Origin: a virus
Direction: 5' to 3' (one strand)
Virus record (IMG/VR): IMGVR_UViG_3300027806_000035
Span: 22,447-86,446 of that record
Length of the DNA stretch: 64,000 nt
The notes beneath the pieces are model-generated. The model was not told the DNA's origin, searched no databases, and saw only the letters and a list, made by a program, of their open reading frames with translations. The position numbers were made by a program, and so were the translations under genes. Numbering within the stretch: position 1 is the first letter of the stretch; every line of letters begins with the position of its first letter. Below are positions 33,607 to 41,961 of this stretch, piece by piece.

Positions 33607-34359
33607 TCAGGTGCGGGTCAGGTCGAAGGTGACGTTGCCAGACGGACGGAAGTTGATGCTCACGCTCTGGGCATCATCCGGGTTCACGTTCAGGCTTGCG
33701 GAAGTCAGTACAACCTCAGTCGAGATCGAACGGCTCAGCGTTTCGGACAGCGTGCCACCCGAATACACGGCGTCAATGTAAAGCTTGACGGCGGTGCCGG
33801 TTTGACGACGCTGCAGCACATCGCTGATCAGACGGTTCGACATAGCCGAGTCGGCATCCGTGAAGTACACGGTGGTCGTGCCAGTAGCATCAGCAAAGCT
33901 GGTCACGTAAGTCCTGAAAGGAGCAAACTGACCATTCGGGACGCCGATGGTGGTTACGTCGATCTCAGCTCGCGTGATCTCCAGGCTCCAGTCCCGAACC
34001 TGGGCGATCGGGGCGAAGGCCTTGTAGACGATGGTGGCCAGCTGGCTGCCAAAGTTGGTCGGAGCAGCGGTTGCAGTAGCAGCCGTGCCGCCAACAGTGC
34101 TGGAAAGCGTCATGATCCCAGTTGCGGGATCATACGTCTTCACGAAGTAGTCGCCAGCCGCGATGGCATTGGTGACAGTCGCACCAACGGGATAGGTGAG
34201 GGTCACGGGGTCATCGACCTTGAAACCCAGGAAATCACCAACCGTGATATTGCTGCCGGTGGTGGGAAAAGCAGAGGCGCCGAGGCAGGCCTGGGTGTTT
34301 GCCGGCTTATACCAGAAAGCGCCCGAAGTGCCCGTCAGTACCGTGGTGTCACAGGACAT
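33607..34359 (-). CDS. Major tail tube protein
   Basis: The protein has 250 residues from the ATG at 34359 (MSCDTTVLTGTSG). An upstream ATG at 34407 would add 16 residues that do not look like the protein's own start. The C-terminal part has the tube-fold pattern: VRDWSLEITRAEIDVTTIGVP, FRTYVTSFADATGTTTVYF, and a final strand pair (LNVNPDDAQSVSINFRPSG). The N-terminal third is an insertion rich in Gly and Thr (VGDFLGFKVDDPVTLTYP) that may be a surface domain. It is followed by a strong terminator, consistent with a highly expressed structural protein. Confidence 0.8.
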   Translation of the reverse strand: MSCDTTVLTGTSGAFWYKPANTQACLGASAFPTTGSNITVGDFLGFKVDDPVTLTYPVGATVTNAIAAGDYFVKTYDPATGIMTLSSTVGGTAATATAAPTNFGSQLATIVYKAFAPIAQVRDWSLEITRAEIDVTTIGVPNGQFAPFRTYVTSFADATGTTTVYFTDADSAMSNRLISDVLQRRQTGTAVKLYIDAVYSGGTLSETLSRSISTEVVLTSASLNVNPDDAQSVSINFRPSGNVTFDLTRT

Positions 34360-34465
34360 GGACTTTGAAGAAATGAACAGCAGTGCGGGCACTGCCCGAT
34401 GTACCAATCCTAGCCACCACCTCGTTTCAGGCCGAATGAGAAGCCGTAGCCGGTAAGGTCAGTCC

Positions 34466-34897
34466 TTAGCCGAGATTGGTCGCATCCCAGGAAGCAGACA
34501 TTCTCGCCATGAAATGCGGCTGCTCCTGATCCATGTAAAACATCGGACCGGAAATATCGCGAACTCTCACAAAGGTTCCTGTCGCCGGCTTTTTTGTTGA
34601 GCCGAGATTCTTCAGGACGCAGGAAGCCGTTTCGGCAAGCTGTCTTGCACGCCTTCCGCCATTCCCCTTGCGCGTAAAAATGCGGATGATAATTGCACCG
34701 CGAGCGCGATCAAGGCTTTCTTCGAGAGCGGTTTCACTTGTTAGGCCAAATGTGATGTTGACCATCACGTACTCGCCAGGGGGATCCGGCGACATGGCAA
34801 TGAGGTTATCAAAGTAGATGCTGACAGGGGGAGTGAGCGCAGCAAATGCACTGTTGAGCGGGGTTTCAAGTGCTGCGCAGATTGCTTGGTAGTTCAA
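34466..34897 (-). CDS. Tail terminator / tail completion protein
   Basis: The protein has 143 residues. The pattern of a starting helix (YQAICAALETPLNSAF), a PPVSIYFDNL strand, an EYVMVNITFG strand and an RARGAIIIRIF strand, followed by a helix and a final strand pair, fits the ring-forming tail terminator fold (gpU/DUF4128 type). Its start overlaps the gp10-like gene by four bases, and it precedes the tube gene, as expected. Confidence 0.7.
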   Translation of the reverse strand: MNYQAICAALETPLNSAFAALTPPVSIYFDNLIAMSPDPPGEYVMVNITFGLTSETALEESLDRARGAIIIRIFTRKGNGGRRARQLAETASCVLKNLGSTKKPATGTFVRVRDISGPMFYMDQEQPHFMARMSASWDATNLG

Positions 34898-35529
34898 TTG
34901 ACGACCACTCCACTGTCACCCTTTCTAAAGGCAAGTCTAACGACGCGCTTCACATCGGCAGACATCTCACCGCCGCGAGCATAGTTTTCATACCAATCAC
35001 GCTCTGCGGTTGACACATTTGTCCCCTGCGGGTCTGGCTTGACATCCCAACGGAATGTAGGCCCTTTTTCCCTGATGCCATATACTGGTTTGAACTCAAT
35101 TCCACCAACCGGCTTTTCGGGCGTCTTCGGCTTTATCCACCTGCCTTCAAGAATATCCATTGCATACAGCGCGTATGGCGAAGTATTCACAATTTCAAAC
35201 ACCGTCACTCTTTGCAAAGCCTTGACAGTTGTTTTCAGCTGTGGAACGTCTTGGATTCTGTAGGGGTATCCCTTGGGTGATGGCTGATTCTTTGCGAAAC
35301 CACCAAGCGCGTTGGCTCTCCAGCTATTACGGAAGTCTCCGCTATAGGCCGGACCCTTGGCAGCGAGTCCATTCATGATCTCAGCAGCTGCCCTTCTCGC
35401 TGCGTTGTTAATATCTCTTTTGATCCTTTCTGGAACTTCCGACCATGGCTTGCCGCTGAGGGGATCTTTTTTGCCCCTCCTTGCGATTGTGCTTGGCCTG
35501 GGCTTACTCGGCCTTCTTGGGGTTGCCAT
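34894..35529 (-). CDS. HK97 gp10-like neck protein
   Basis: The protein has 211 residues with a basic Pro-rich N terminus, then the gp10-like core: NGLAAKGPAYSGDFRNSW near 51-68, FEIVNTSPYALYAMDILEG near 106-124, and YENYARGGEMSADVKR near 180-195. It is paralogous to the protein at 32337. Position before the tail terminator matches the usual neck order (connector, stopper, gp10-like, terminator). Confidence 0.75.
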   Translation of the reverse strand: MATPRRPSKPRPSTIARRGKKDPLSGKPWSEVPERIKRDINNAARRAAAEIMNGLAAKGPAYSGDFRNSWRANALGGFAKNQPSPKGYPYRIQDVPQLKTTVKALQRVTVFEIVNTSPYALYAMDILEGRWIKPKTPEKPVGGIEFKPVYGIREKGPTFRWDVKPDPQGTNVSTAERDWYENYARGGEMSADVKRVVRLAFRKGDSGVVVN

Positions 35530-35589
35530 GCCTGGGACTGCAACTCTTGCTTAATTGTAGCCCAACAGGTAATCAAAGTGCCAAAAATG

Positions 35590-35940
35590 CTAAACGCGCT
35601 TCCAAGTGGCCGAATCGCTCCAGCTTCCAGCCTTGACGGCTCTGATCGGCTTGTTAGGTAGGCATCCCCTCGGCATCACAGTTGCAGGTCCATCCCACAC
35701 CGAAATGCTGCCGATGATTTCAGCCGTTCGTCCGCTTGGCACTTGAACTACTGCTGGCTCACCGTTCGATCCGTAGACATCGCCAATGACGATCAGATCA
35801 TTCAGAGCGAGAAGCTGAAGGATCGGCTTGCGGATCCAGCGGATGAAGCTCCTGTAACCTTCAGTCATCGTTGCGCCCTCCGGTGGCGTGATGGTCATGG
35901 ACCGGGTGCTGCAAGCACGCCGGTCCGACCAATCATACAC
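35590..35940 (-). CDS. Small virion protein ending in a G8-like motif fragment
   Basis: The protein has 116 residues from GTG at 35940, immediately after the stop of the gene at 35941. An ATG at 35898 is an alternative start (102 residues). The core (RWIRKPILQLLALNDLIVIGD) is not recognised. The last 17 residues (IRAVKAGSWSDSATW) repeat the beginning of the next upstream protein (IVRAVKSGNWSDPTVW), so this gene may hold a cut-off copy of that domain. It lies among neck genes; the function is unknown. Confidence 0.5.
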   Translation of the reverse strand: MYDWSDRRACSTRSMTITPPEGATMTEGYRSFIRWIRKPILQLLALNDLIVIGDVYGSNGEPAVVQVPSGRTAEIIGSISVWDGPATVMPRGCLPNKPIRAVKAGSWSDSATWKRV

Positions 35941-37986
35941 CTACGTCTCAAGAGCGTCTTGCACGATGTCGCCGACCTCCTGGGTGGTTGCACAGTTCGC
36001 AACGCGAGAAAGCTCTGGCGTCAATTCAGTTCGCACTTCATCTGCAATCTGGCCAGGAGTCGGCACTGTTGGCGCGTTCGTCAGGCTCGTAGCCGTATCA
36101 GTCAGCGTGACGCGGGCCAGGGTGTCAGACGGCTTCAGGCGGCTGCTCACCGTGGCGTCGATTCGCGATAGTTCCGTGCTCAGCTCGGCGCGGACCGCTG
36201 TGGCATTGTCGGCAGCGCTGGGGCCTGGGTTGGCCGTGAGCGTGCGGGTGGCCGCGCTCCAGGCCGTGGTGGCGATACTGGCGGCACTCGGCGGCGCCGT
36301 GTAGCCGGAAGAGGGCAGCCGGCTGCTGACGGTGGCATCCAGGTTGCCCAGCTCCGGGGCCAGCTCTGTGCGCACCTGAGCTGCAGTCAGGGTCGAGCGG
36401 GTGGCGAGGGCGCCGCCGGTCCGCTCCAGATCTGCACGGATGGCGGCCACCAATGCCACTTGATCAATGTTCTGGTTGCCAATTGCACCAACAATTGCAT
36501 TCAAAATTGCCTGACCGTCATTTTCGTTCAAGATTGACTGTTCAACTGCTGTTGCAATCGCTTGCCGTTCTCCGCTGGTGAGGGAGAAGCCGGTTCTATC
36601 AAGGGCGCTGTTGACAGCGGTGGCAATAGCAGAAGCGGTTGGGGGAGTCGTATAAGAAGAGGTTGCAAGCCTTGTTGAAATTGCAACGTCAAGACGCCCC
36701 AGTTCAGTGCTCAGCTCGGTGCGGACAGCCGTGGCGATCTCGGCCTCTGTCGGCACATCCGGGGCGTTGGTGAGGGTGGTGACGGTATCGGCAAGGGTGA
36801 CGCGGGCCAGGGTGCCACCAGGCGCGAGCCGGCTGCTGACGGCGTCGTCGATCCTGCCAAGCTCAGTTGCCAGCTCCGACCGCACGGCGGTTGCGGCCTC
36901 GGCGGCAGTGGGCAGGGCATCGAGCTGCGTGTCCAGGTTGGCGCTGGCCAGGCCTACGGCGGCGCGGATGCTGGCGCCATCAATGGCAGCAGTGCCGGTG
37001 GTGGCATCAACGGGCACGCCAAGCGCCACGGACCCGGCAGGGGGGACGGCGCAGGTGCCGGTCAGCTCACCAGCAGGGCCGTAGACCGTGCCGCTGCGGA
37101 CGTTGCTGGTGGCTGGGTTGCCGCCTACAGAGTCGGCGGTGTAGAGACTGCGGATGATTCCTGACCCACCTACCCTAACCTGATAGTAAGTAGAAGAAGG
37201 GCTGGCTATCCAGCCCCATCTTATTGCGTAAATCGGATTGATTCCATTTATTGAAGTCAAAAGCGGGCCGGTTACTAACACTTGAGCGGCACTGCTGGTG
37301 CTACTGACACCAGCAGCGCTGCCCGACGCCGTGATTGTGCCATTCACGGTAAGACTTCCCGCCCCTGTTAAACCGATTCCGGCTGCGACACCGGCATTTA
37401 CACTTCCAACTACTGAAATTGAACCAGTACCATTGCTAAAAATTGCACTTCCGATAGCGGCAGTTACGGTGCCCGTAACATTAACAGTTCCTGAAGATGT
37501 GAGTCTAATCGCCTCGGCATTGGAAACAGCGGAAACATTGCCTGTGAAGTTAAAAGTTCCTGAAGAACTAACCCTGACGCCACCAGTGTCAGTGGTAGAG
37601 CCTAGAATATTGGGTACAATTGATCCGACCATGTTTAGGGTGCCGGTGCCGTTGAAAAGTATTCCGACAGCGCCTGCTGATGCTCCATTATGATTTCCAT
37701 TAAGCTGAACTGACGTACCAGTATTGTTAGATACCGTTAAAACTGTTGCAGTGCTTGCGATAGTATTTGCCGTCAGCGTGATTCCATTGGCACTGATTAA
37801 AAACCCACCACCCGCCGTCACCCCCGTCGTACTCGCGTTGCTTATCTGCAGCACCGTCGGGCTGACATCAATCGTCACCGTGAACGTATTGCTATACACA
37901 TCATCCGCCGCAGTCGGCAACGCCCCGGTGTTCCACACCGTTGGGTCAGACCAGTTCCCAGATTTGACCGCCCGAACGATTGCCAT
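35941..37986 (-). CDS. Repeat-rich fibrous virion protein
   Basis: This 681-residue protein begins with AIVRAVKSGNWSDPTVWNTG, the opening of G8-type beta-rich domains. Beta-helix-like Gly/Thr/Ser repeats extend to about residue 230 (NFTGNVSAVSN, VNVTGTVTAAIG, ISVVGSVNAG). The C-terminal half has several copies of an ~85-residue alpha-helical module: AVRSELATELGRIDDAVSSRL, AVRTELSTELGRLDVAISTRL, QVRTELAPELGNLDATVSSRL, AVRAELSTELSRIDATVSSRL. These repeats suggest a trimeric coiled fibre. Its place in the neck gene group suggests head-neck fibres or whiskers, although a fibre of other origin cannot be excluded. Confidence 0.7.
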   Translation of the reverse strand: MAIVRAVKSGNWSDPTVWNTGALPTAADDVYSNTFTVTIDVSPTVLQISNASTTGVTAGGGFLISANGITLTANTIASTATVLTVSNNTGTSVQLNGNHNGASAGAVGILFNGTGTLNMVGSIVPNILGSTTDTGGVRVSSSGTFNFTGNVSAVSNAEAIRLTSSGTVNVTGTVTAAIGSAIFSNGTGSISVVGSVNAGVAAGIGLTGAGSLTVNGTITASGSAAGVSSTSSAAQVLVTGPLLTSINGINPIYAIRWGWIASPSSTYYQVRVGGSGIIRSLYTADSVGGNPATSNVRSGTVYGPAGELTGTCAVPPAGSVALGVPVDATTGTAAIDGASIRAAVGLASANLDTQLDALPTAAEAATAVRSELATELGRIDDAVSSRLAPGGTLARVTLADTVTTLTNAPDVPTEAEIATAVRTELSTELGRLDVAISTRLATSSYTTPPTASAIATAVNSALDRTGFSLTSGERQAIATAVEQSILNENDGQAILNAIVGAIGNQNIDQVALVAAIRADLERTGGALATRSTLTAAQVRTELAPELGNLDATVSSRLPSSGYTAPPSAASIATTAWSAATRTLTANPGPSAADNATAVRAELSTELSRIDATVSSRLKPSDTLARVTLTDTATSLTNAPTVPTPGQIADEVRTELTPELSRVANCATTQEVGDIVQDALET

Positions 37987-37989
37987 GAC

Positions 37990-38283
37990 TCACAGCCCCT
38001 TTGCATCAATGAACGCCTGAGCCGCTGCCTCCAGCGCCTGCAGGAATCCAGCCACCGCTGGGTCGCTCGCAGCAGCCTCCACCGCATCGCCATAGACCAC
38101 CGCCTGCGCTGCATCATCCAGGCGCTCCGGGCCATCCGGGCCCGCCCGGTAGGGCGTCAGCCGCACTGCAATGCTCACGCCCATCCCATCGGCGTGCCAC
38201 ATCGGAGACAGCGCCAGGTTTGCCGCCAGCCGGTCAAAGACCTTGCCGTCGCGCTCAACAGGTCGGTTGGTGTGGAGAGCCAT
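37990..38283 (-). CDS. Hypothetical protein of the neck gene group
   Basis: The protein has 97 residues from ATG at 38283, 4 bases after the upstream stop; a longer reading to 38424 overlaps the upstream gene by 137 bases and is rejected. The sequence MALHTNRPVERDGKVFDRLA leads to SIAVRLTPYRAG, then an Ala-rich C-terminal helix (AGFLQALEAAAQAFIDAKGL). Such small proteins accompany fibre genes in cyanophages. No function is assigned. Confidence 0.6.
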   Translation of the reverse strand: MALHTNRPVERDGKVFDRLAANLALSPMWHADGMGVSIAVRLTPYRAGPDGPERLDDAAQAVVYGDAVEAAASDPAVAGFLQALEAAAQAFIDAKGL

Positions 38284-38287
38284 CGGA

Positions 38288-38917
38288 TCAGGTGTAGGTG
38301 TGGCCTGCTCGGCCGGTCCAGGTGACGTTGACTGCCGTGCCCTTGCTGGTGCGGACGCCAGCAGCGTTGTAGATGCTGCGGGTGATAGTCCAACCAACTG
38401 AAGATTCGGCCAGGCCATAAACACCGCGACCGACGTAAATAACGCCTTGGGTGTCTGTATCGACTCTGACCTCCTTCACTTCTCTGGCTCTTTCCGGCAG
38501 CTGAGTTGGATCACTTGTATCCACCACCATGATAGACCTGCCGATAACAGAGTGAAGTATTGGTTTTGAGCCTCTGTGCGTCAGCGGAGTGATTATCTTG
38601 GCTGTGATAATCAACTCAGCCTGAGCGTATTCAATGCAATCATCTGGCTTTGGAAAATAGTCGCCAAGATACGAAGCTGGAATCAGAAACTTTGTATCCG
38701 TGATTCTGATTTCACCATTCACGTCATCCGGCGCTACATTCAACGGAATGACAGATGTAGTGACTCTCGTGTCTGCGACGACCGGTGTTTCAAAGGTTCC
38801 GGTAGCAGGATCGTACACCTGCTCGCTATTCGCAACCTTAATGTAAGTTGCCGAAACACCCCACTGATCAATCAGTGGAGTTGGAATGGATCCAAAAACG
38901 TCGTCAACGAGTGACAT
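38288..38917 (-). CDS. Head-tail stopper / neck protein
   Basis: The protein has 209 residues. The start MSLVDDVFGSIPTPLIDQWG followed by beta-barrel-type strands (DTKFLIPASYLGDYFPKPDD, then IITPLTHRGSKPILHSVIGRSIMVVD) resembles head-closure proteins that plug the portal, in which a small barrel contains an 'f.vp......p...D.v' segment. The C-terminal part (IYVGRGVYGLAESSVGWTITRS) is an extra domain. It lies just after the adaptor gene at 38920, the usual order. Confidence 0.6.
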   Translation of the reverse strand: MSLVDDVFGSIPTPLIDQWGVSATYIKVANSEQVYDPATGTFETPVVADTRVTTSVIPLNVAPDDVNGEIRITDTKFLIPASYLGDYFPKPDDCIEYAQAELIITAKIITPLTHRGSKPILHSVIGRSIMVVDTSDPTQLPERAREVKEVRVDTDTQGVIYVGRGVYGLAESSVGWTITRSIYNAAGVRTSKGTAVNVTWTGRAGHTYT

Positions 38918-38919
38918 GA

Positions 38920-39576
38920 TCAGAGGCGGTTATTCCAAGAACCGCCATAAGGCCAAAGCTGGCCGTTGATCATGCGAACGCCACTTGGTTTCTGCCTGGT
39001 CACAAATCCCCTGTAGCCGATGCGGGCAGTAGATTCACGCCTGACCTTCGGCTGATAGAAGTCCCCGCGAATCATGTACTTTGCAAAGATGTCCATTGAG
39101 TACGGGGGAATGAACAGAGCGCCCGTCTGTGCATTTCCGCTTTTGTCAAACTTAACTCTCAGATCACTCCGGCCAAGCTCAACCTCTTCGTATTCACTGT
39201 TCTTTTGGCGTTTCGATCCGCCATCAGCATCCTGAATTCCGGTGTAACCGCCATTGATACCAAGAAATGCTGCCATGTAGGCAACACCGACCTTGAAGTC
39301 AAGCGGCAGCTCATCAACCTGAGAGTAGTAATAGTCAGCAATCAAGAGGCGTGGCCATGCCAGGCTTTGCTCTTGTGTTGCAGGACGACCTTTCCATTGC
39401 AGAGGATTGATCGCCATCGTCGCGGTGATCAATGTCTTCTGCTTATTTGAATCTGATAGCGCCAGCCACTGCTGCACGCCATAGCTAGGTGCGAGATCTT
39501 GAAGCAGAGCCGTGGCCTCAGCCACCGACAGGTAGGAATTGGCGTCAGGCGCCCCCAGCGTCGAGACAAAGGCCAC
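38920..39576 (-). CDS. Head-tail connector (DnaT-like / gp6-type adaptor)
   Basis: The protein has 218 residues. The N-terminal half fits the adaptor family often called 'DnaT-like': PDANSYLSVAEATALLQDL, WLALSDSNKQKTLITATMAI, then LQWKGRPATQEQSLAWPR, in which helices contact the portal ring. A C-terminal extension carries YRGFVTRQKPSGVRM. It lies one small gene downstream of the capsid gene, as expected for a connector. Confidence 0.75.
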   Translation of the reverse strand: MAFVSTLGAPDANSYLSVAEATALLQDLAPSYGVQQWLALSDSNKQKTLITATMAINPLQWKGRPATQEQSLAWPRLLIADYYYSQVDELPLDFKVGVAYMAAFLGINGGYTGIQDADGGSKRQKNSEYEEVELGRSDLRVKFDKSGNAQTGALFIPPYSMDIFAKYMIRGDFYQPKVRRESTARIGYRGFVTRQKPSGVRMINGQLWPYGGSWNNRL

Positions 39577-39585
39577 GATTCATCC

Positions 39586-39765
39586 TCAGGCGGCAGGAGC
39601 AGGCTCGGGAGCAGGCGCCGGCTTGGGCTTCGGCTTCACGGTAGCGGCGGCCTTCGGGGCAGGCTCAGGGGCCTTCTCGGCGGCCTCTGCGGTCGCCTCT
39701 TCAGCCTGGGCCTCCTTGGCGGCCAGGGCGGCTTCACGCCGCATACGAAACGTTCCAGCACTCAT
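39586..39765 (-). CDS. Short Ala/Pro/Lys-rich peptide
   Basis: This 59-residue ORF (ATG at 39763-39765, TGA at 39586-39588) begins MSAGTFRMRREAALAAKEAQ and ends in a low-complexity Lys-Pro/Ala-Pro tail. It fills the space between the capsid terminator and the connector gene, 9 bases upstream of the connector ATG. Similar short peptides often lie after capsid genes; they may be disordered decoration or assembly factors. The reading frame is supported by position and by unbroken low-complexity coding. Confidence 0.6.
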   Translation of the reverse strand: MSAGTFRMRREAALAAKEAQAEEATAEAAEKAPEPAPKAAATVKPKPKPAPAPEPAPAA

Positions 39766-39788
39766 GATGAAAGTCCAGATAGAGAGAA

Positions 39789-39806
39789 GCCCCGGCGAAC
39801 CGGGGC
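39789..39806 (-). terminator. Terminator after the capsid gene
   Basis: A perfect 7-bp GCCCCGG/CCGGGGC stem closes a TTCG tetraloop and is followed by a T-rich run (TTCTCTCT) in the minus-strand transcript. Confidence 0.8.
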
Positions 39807-39827
39807 ATTTGCAGATCGGGAAAGCGA

Positions 39828-40811
39828 TCAGACGAAGCAGCGCATCCGGGTGATACGGATGTTGCGGTCGTCATCGAACACCTTGACCCAGTTGGCACCA
39901 GTTGCCAGTTCGGTGTTGCTGGGGGCAGCCTTCGCCGAAGTACCTTTCCAGCTGATCCCGTTCGGGTGAACGAGGTAGTGGGTGCGGTTGATCAGGTAGT
40001 CGATGCCCAGGAACTTGTCGCGATCGGTTTCAACCGGATTCTTGGCGGGAGCAGTCGCGTAAGCGAAAGCACCAGGGCCGAAGAAGTAGGTGTCATGGAC
40101 ATCGGTGGAACCGGTGCCAGCACCAACGGCGACGGGCAGCTTGTCATCCACGAACACCGGGCGACCCAGATAGGTGCCCTTCTCCAGAGCCTGCTCGGAG
40201 AGGCGGGTGTCCAGCTGCGAGGTGCTGGAAGACGGAACAATCAGGTCCATCTTCATCAGAGCGTAATAGACCGGCGAACGCATCATGATGCCGGTCAGCT
40301 CGTCACCTGCATCACCCAGCTTGGCGATGCCGTCCACCATCAGGGACTGGGACAGCTGCGAGGAGGTGCCGCCGACAGCATGGCTGGTGGCCAGGGGACC
40401 GCCGGAAGCGAAAATGCCCTGCAGGATCGAAACGCAGGTCTTCTGCATGTCGCGGATCCAGTAGCGACCGGTGCTGCGGGCGATGGCCTGCATCGGGTCG
40501 GAACCGGACAGATCGGCAGCCAGGTCGGAAGACTTCCAGCTCTTGCGGCGCATGTTGCGCACACCGACCTGCAGATCACCTGCAATGTCGGTCGGGGCGG
40601 AAGCTTCGGTATCCGAGTCGATTTCGGAATCGCCGGACAGATCACCGAAGAAGGGGAGGTCGATGGTTTTGCCGCCCTTCTGAAATTCAGATTGGATGGC
40701 AGCGTTCGTGACCATCAGGCCGGAAGTAACCAGGGCATTCTTGTCCTGGATTTCTTCCTGCTGATAGTCAAGGAACAGCTCGGGGATAAGGGGAACACCT
40801 GCGAGAAGCAT
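39828..40811 (-). CDS. Major capsid protein
   Basis: The protein has 327 residues. The beginning (PLIPELFLDYQQEEIQDKNA), the core segment SEFQKGGKTIDLPFFGDLSG, and the segments MRRKSWKSSDLAADLSGSDP, YWIRDMQKTCVSILQGIFAS and PVYYALMKMDLIV follow the 'gp13-like' coat protein pattern, an HK97-fold family. The C terminus is basic. A strong terminator on each side suggests independently controlled, high expression. Position after the scaffold and before the connector supports the call. Confidence 0.85.
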   Translation of the reverse strand: MLLAGVPLIPELFLDYQQEEIQDKNALVTSGLMVTNAAIQSEFQKGGKTIDLPFFGDLSGDSEIDSDTEASAPTDIAGDLQVGVRNMRRKSWKSSDLAADLSGSDPMQAIARSTGRYWIRDMQKTCVSILQGIFASGGPLATSHAVGGTSSQLSQSLMVDGIAKLGDAGDELTGIMMRSPVYYALMKMDLIVPSSSTSQLDTRLSEQALEKGTYLGRPVFVDDKLPVAVGAGTGSTDVHDTYFFGPGAFAYATAPAKNPVETDRDKFLGIDYLINRTHYLVHPNGISWKGTSAKAAPSNTELATGANWVKVFDDDRNIRITRMRCFV

Positions 40812-40921
40812 TGTCCTAAAGCGGGTTTGTGGAAATTTGGTTCAGCTTCACAGCACTGCTGCCAGACCGCGTACGGTCGCTGCTGCGAGGCACTGCCTCT
40901 CTTGCCAAATAATAGCCAAAG

Positions 40922-40944
40922 AAAAAGCCGGGGTTGCCCCCGGC
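40922..40944 (-). terminator. Terminator between the gene at 41040 and the capsid gene
   Basis: A perfect 7-bp stem (GCCGGGG/CCCCGGC) with a GCAA tetraloop is followed by T5 in the minus-strand direction. Confidence 0.85.
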
Positions 40945-41039
40945 CCATTTCCTCATGACTTGACGAAGCTAAAAGACTTTTGCCCGTTGATCTGCTTTAT
41001 CGGTAAACCAACAAGAAGCCTGGTAGCGCTCGATACAAG

Positions 41040-41327
41040 TCAGTTCAGTGTGTAACCCTTGCCGGTCAGCACGGCTTTCTCGCCGGAGTCCAGGGCGGCC
41101 CAGCCAGCACAGCCGCTGGCGGTGATGACCTTGGTGCCGGTCACGGTGGGAGCAGCTGCAAAAAGCTCATTGAGCTGAGCTTCAGTGAAAGCGTCGGGGA
41201 GAATGAAAGTAAAGTTCTTCAGGCCACGGGCACAAAGAACGATGGCAGACAGAACTTCATCAACAGCGGTGGCGGACTGAACGCCGCGCATGTTGACGTT
41301 GGTGCGATAGGCGCCACTGACAGTCAT
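41040..41327 (-). CDS. Small head-associated protein
   Basis: The protein has 95 residues (MTVSGAYRTNVNMRGVQSAT, then a helix VDEVLSAIVLCARGLKNFTF, and a C-terminal strand GEKAVLTGKGYTLN). It is directly upstream of the capsid gene and set off by its own terminator, as expected for an abundant head decoration protein. No family is recognised. Confidence 0.55.
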   Translation of the reverse strand: MTVSGAYRTNVNMRGVQSATAVDEVLSAIVLCARGLKNFTFILPDAFTEAQLNELFAAAPTVTGTKVITASGCAGWAALDSGEKAVLTGKGYTLN

Positions 41328-41417
41328 TGGAAGTCGGGGAAAGTGTCTGCGGACATGGTAGACAGTCCCGAGATTCAGCCAGAATCAAGAAGAAGTCCTA
41401 GGTAAAGCCTAAGCAAA

Positions 41418-41609
41418 ATGGAAAGGAGAACCTGGGATACACCTGTGCGGGAAGGGTGGAATCCCATCATTCATCACATGCTTAAAGCTATTGACAGCCA
41501 CAACCGAATGTACTTTCGGACAGGGGACAACTGGCACTTGTTGAAAGCGGAAGAGCTTAGGCGGTATGTAGTTGAGCTGAAGGACTGGATTAAAGATCAG
41601 GAGAAGTAG
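41418..41609 (+). CDS. Small conserved-looking phage protein on the opposite strand
   Basis: The protein has 63 residues (ERRTWDTPVREGWNPIIHHM, then LKAIDSHNRMYFRTGDNWHL and a Leu-rich helix with LRRYVVELKDWIKDQE). The composition is that of a real folded protein and resembles small cyanophage proteins. It lies on the plus strand inside the minus-strand late region and overlaps the 3' end of the gene at 41597 by 13 bases. A minus-strand frame over the same bases is less protein-like. Confidence 0.55.
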   Translation: MERRTWDTPVREGWNPIIHHMLKAIDSHNRMYFRTGDNWHLLKAEELRRYVVELKDWIKDQEK

Positions 41610-41935
41610 CATTGCGAGCTAACCACAAACAAAACAATGGCCCACTTATAGCGATTTGACCACCAGCTTCCAGACATGCGGCCGGCAGCAATCCCCTTGG
41701 CATGTCTCGCTTTGAACGCTTCTCGCCTTTTGCGGTAGGCAGCTGATTCGCCTTCTTTTTTGGGGGATCCGCTAACACCTTGCTGGCCAAAGCGAATAAC
41801 CTTGTAGGTATCGCCTTCCTTTGCCATCACGACATGCGACTTTGTTGGGTGGCTCGGCGTGCGCTTAGGCTTATTGACACCGGAAAGGCCAAGCTCTTTC
41901 ATCTTGCTCTTGACGCGCTCGGGCATTCCGGCCAT
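41597..41935 (-). CDS. Basic small protein (phage KR-rich family 1)
   Basis: The protein has 112 residues. The segment LGLSGVNKPKRTPSHPTKSH, then IRFGQQGVSGSPKKEGES, YRKRREAFKARHAKGI and MSGSWWSNRYKW form a pattern shared by small, very basic proteins encoded near head genes in marine and freshwater phages. The last 15 residues (AIVLFVVSSQCYFS) are a hydrophobic extension that may come from loss of the usual stop. It is probably DNA- or head-associated; the function is unproven. Confidence 0.7.
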   Translation of the reverse strand: MAGMPERVKSKMKELGLSGVNKPKRTPSHPTKSHVVMAKEGDTYKVIRFGQQGVSGSPKKEGESAAYRKRREAFKARHAKGIAAGRMSGSWWSNRYKWAIVLFVVSSQCYFS

Positions 41936-41961
41936 TGCATCACTTCCTGTCTGATCAAACG

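Noticed and set aside
33524-33607. N-terminal extension of the G chaperone to 33607
   Set aside because: The extension would be translated through a strong terminator hairpin, and its sequence is unlike the rest of the protein.
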